Assembly (NCBI GenBank): GCA_030620285.1
Contig: JAUXFA010000035.1
Location: forward strand, 1 to 8,791
Source of the DNA: Piscirickettsiaceae bacterium
Lineage (GTDB): Bacteria; Pseudomonadota; Gammaproteobacteria; Nitrosococcales; Methylophagaceae
Direction: 5' to 3'
Length of the DNA: 8,791 bases
Within the stretch, counting starts at the first letter, position 1, and every line of letters starts with the position of its first letter. Under the pieces are notes generated by a model. That model made no database searches. It worked only from the letters and a program-made list of their open reading frames with translations, and was not told where the DNA came from. This document shows positions 6,903 through 8,791 of this stretch, one piece after another. The translations under genes and the position numbers were made by a program.

Positions 6903-8480
6903 TTACTCCCACTCAATTGTAGCAGGTGGTTTTCCAGAGATATCATAGGTGACGCGGGAAATGCCTTCAATCTCATTAATAATGCGATTGGAAACAAGAC
7001 CTAAAAACTCATAAGGCAGATGTGCCCAACGAGCAGTCATAAAGTCAATAGTTTCTACGGCACGTAATGAAACCACATAATCATAACGTCTGCCATCGCC
7101 CATTACGCCAACAGATTTGACCGGTAAAAACACCACAAAAGCTTGGCTGGTTTTATCATATAAGTCGTGGTTATATAACTCGTCAATAAAGATCTTATCG
7201 GCTTTACGTAATAAATCAGCATATTCCTTTTTGACTTCGCCTAAAATACGGACACCTAAACCCGGGCCTGGGAAGGGATGACGATAAACCATATCGCGAG
7301 GTAGACCAAGCTCAACACCAAGCTTACGTACTTCATCTTTAAAGAGCTCACGTAAAGGTTCAAGTAACTCTAGTTTCATATGATCAGGCAAACCACCAAC
7401 ATTGTGATGGGTTTTGATGACTTGTGCTTTACCTGTTTTGGCTGCGGCAGATTCAATCACATCGGGATAGATTGTACCTTGAGCTAACCATTTCACATTA
7501 GTGAGTTTATTGGATTGTTCTTCAAATATTTCAACAAATACGCGGCCAATAATACGCCGTTTTTTCTCAGGTTCATTTTCACCAGCGAGTTCGCTTAAAA
7601 AACGTTGTTCAGCATCAACACGAATGACTTTAATGCCCATATGTTTAGCAAACATCGCCATCACTTGGTCACCTTCATTTTCCCGAAGTAGACCATTATC
7701 AACAAAGACACAGGTGAGTTGCTGCCCAATGGCTTGATGTAATAATGCAGCCACGACCGAGGAATCAACACCACCAGATAATCCTAGTAACACGTGATCC
7801 TCACCAACTTGCTGGCGAATAGTCTTAATGCTGTCTTCAATGATCTGAGCGGATGTCCACAAAGTGTCGCAGCCACATATTTCCGTGAGAAAGCGCTCAA
7901 TAATACGTTGACCTTGAGCGGTATGAGTGACTTCTGGATGGAATTGCACACCATAAAAGTGTCGATCTTCATCAGCCATGCCGGCACAGGGCGCACTATC
8001 AGTACTGGCAATCACTTTAAAACCTTCAGGCAACGCCGCAACACGGTCGCCATGACTCATCCAGACATCAAGTAGGCCATAGCCTTCTTCAGTAGTGTGA
8101 TCCTCAATATCGCGTAATAAAGCAGAGTGGCCACGTGCACGAATTTGGGCATAACCAAATTCACGATGTTCAGAAGACTCTACTTGACCACCGAGTTGCA
8201 TTGCCATGGTTTGCATACCGTAGCAAATTCCTAATACAGGGACACCAAATTCAAACACGGCTTGTGGAGCAACAGGCGCTTCGTCACCAATTGTTGAGTC
8301 AGGACCACCTGAAAGAATAATGCCTTTGGGATTAAACTCGCTAATTTCAGCTTCGCTAATATCAGGATCACGTAACTCACAATAAACTCCCGCTTCGCGA
8401 ATTCGGCGTGCGATAAGTTGAGTATATTGCGAACCAAAATCGAGAACAAGGATTCGGTGGTCGTGAATATTGTTGCTCAT
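6903..8480 (-). CDS. guaA: GMP synthase (glutamine-hydrolysing)
   Basis: A 525-residue cytosolic enzyme that converts XMP, ATP and glutamine to GMP, the last step of guanine nucleotide synthesis. The N-terminal class I glutamine amidotransferase domain (about 8-205) has the triad C86 (GICYGM), H181 and E183 (FHPE). The ATP-pyrophosphatase domain follows with the P-loop LSGGVDSS (S235-S241). The C-terminal dimerisation domain contains [15 protein letters not shown] and ends KPPATIEWE. Length and active-site numbering equal those of the E. coli enzyme, so the gene looks intact. AGAGAG lies 4 bases before the ATG. It is 81 bases downstream of guaB on the same strand, the usual guaBA operon order. 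Confidence 0.98.
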   Translation of the reverse strand: MSNNIHDHRILVLDFGSQYTQLIARRIREAGVYCELRDPDISEAEISEFNPKGIILSGGPDSTIGDEAPVAPQAVFEFGVPVLGICYGMQTMAMQLGGQVESSEHREFGYAQIRARGHSALLRDIEDHTTEEGYGLLDVWMSHGDRVAALPEGFKVIASTDSAPCAGMADEDRHFYGVQFHPEVTHTAQGQRIIERFLTEICGCDTLWTSAQIIEDSIKTIRQQVGEDHVLLGLSGGVDSSVVAALLHQAIGQQLTCVFVDNGLLRENEGDQVMAMFAKHMGIKVIRVDAEQRFLSELAGENEPEKKRRIIGRVFVEIFEEQSNKLTNVKWLAQGTIYPDVIESAAAKTGKAQVIKTHHNVGGLPDHMKLELLEPLRELFKDEVRKLGVELGLPRDMVYRHPFPGPGLGVRILGEVKKEYADLLRKADKIFIDELYNHDLYDKTSQAFVVFLPVKSVGVMGDGRRYDYVVSLRAVETIDFMTARWAHLPYEFLGLVSNRIINEIEGISRVTYDISGKPPATIEWE

Positions 8481-8507
8481 AAATCTCTCTAAAATAAAAT
8501 ATCGGCT

Positions 8508-8530
8508 TTCCCGACATATATCATCGGGAA
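8508..8530 (-). repeat. Inverted repeat in the guaB-guaA spacer
   Basis: TTCCCGA (8508-8514) and TCGGGAA (8524-8530) are exact reverse complements with a 9-base loop, giving a 7-pair stem in the guaB-guaA transcript. The T-rich stretch in the transcribed direction begins only about 8 bases later (ATATTTTATTTT), so it is not a classical terminator. It could be a weak terminator or attenuator, or an mRNA processing or stability element setting the guaB to guaA ratio. Confidence 0.45.
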
Positions 8531-8542
8531 TCTAGTGAATGT

Positions 8543-8559
8543 CCGTTTTATAAATACGG
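8543..8559 (-). repeat. Small inverted repeat just after the guaB stop
   Basis: CCGT (8543-8546) pairs with ACGG (8556-8559) around TTTATAAA, itself a palindrome, giving an imperfect hairpin with one bulged base directly downstream of the guaB stop codon. It is short and AT-rich in the middle, so it may be chance, but it stacks with the stronger repeat at 8508-8530. Confidence 0.25.
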
Positions 8560-8561
8560 GT

Positions 8562-8791
<230 letters not shown>

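Noticed and set aside
7794..8075. 93-codon + strand frame antisense to guaA
   Set aside because: Shadow of the highly conserved GMP synthase; no family features.

Overview
This window looks like chromosomal sequence from a moderately AT-rich, motile gammaproteobacterium, probably aquatic. The reasons are a GMP synthase whose length and active-site numbering match the E. coli enzyme, the guaB-guaA gene order, a sigma-54-type promoter in front of a flagellar fliK, and a partner-switching pair of the HsbA/HsbR kind. The genus cannot be fixed from the sequence; a Methylophaga-like lineage is only a guess. No mobile element, CRISPR array, tRNA or rRNA was seen, and no gene-free stretch exceeds about 100 bases.

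Left half (1-5540, all + strand): a motility and signalling block. It starts inside a membrane-anchored chemoreceptor cut by the window edge. Next come a one-domain STAS anti-sigma-antagonist-like protein and a protein fusing a PP2C/SpoIIE-type domain to an RsbW-like HATPase domain. A well-formed sigma-54 promoter then precedes fliK (hook-length control), and the block ends with a second, complete chemoreceptor that has almost no periplasmic part. The STAS and PP2C/HATPase genes resemble the HsbA-HsbR system that connects partner switching to flagellar and biofilm control in Pseudomonas. Here the HsbR-like protein lacks a receiver domain and its phosphatase motifs are degraded, while its kinase motifs look intact.

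Middle (5541-6843): three small accessory genes. A four-helix membrane protein of DUF6524 type (- strand) is divergent from a short secreted Sel1-repeat protein (+ strand). The latter converges on a 67-residue cysteine-rich 'two-CW'-type protein (- strand).

Right end (6903-8791, - strand): the purine operon guaB-guaA. The last 75 codons of guaB (IMP dehydrogenase) are visible, then an 81-base spacer with inverted repeats, then complete guaA (GMP synthase). Together the two enzymes convert IMP to XMP to GMP. The two-CW gene lies 59 bases downstream of guaA on the same strand, with no clear terminator between them.

The most notable point is the fliK-linked partner-switching pair with a probable pseudophosphatase. 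The rest is largely ordinary.
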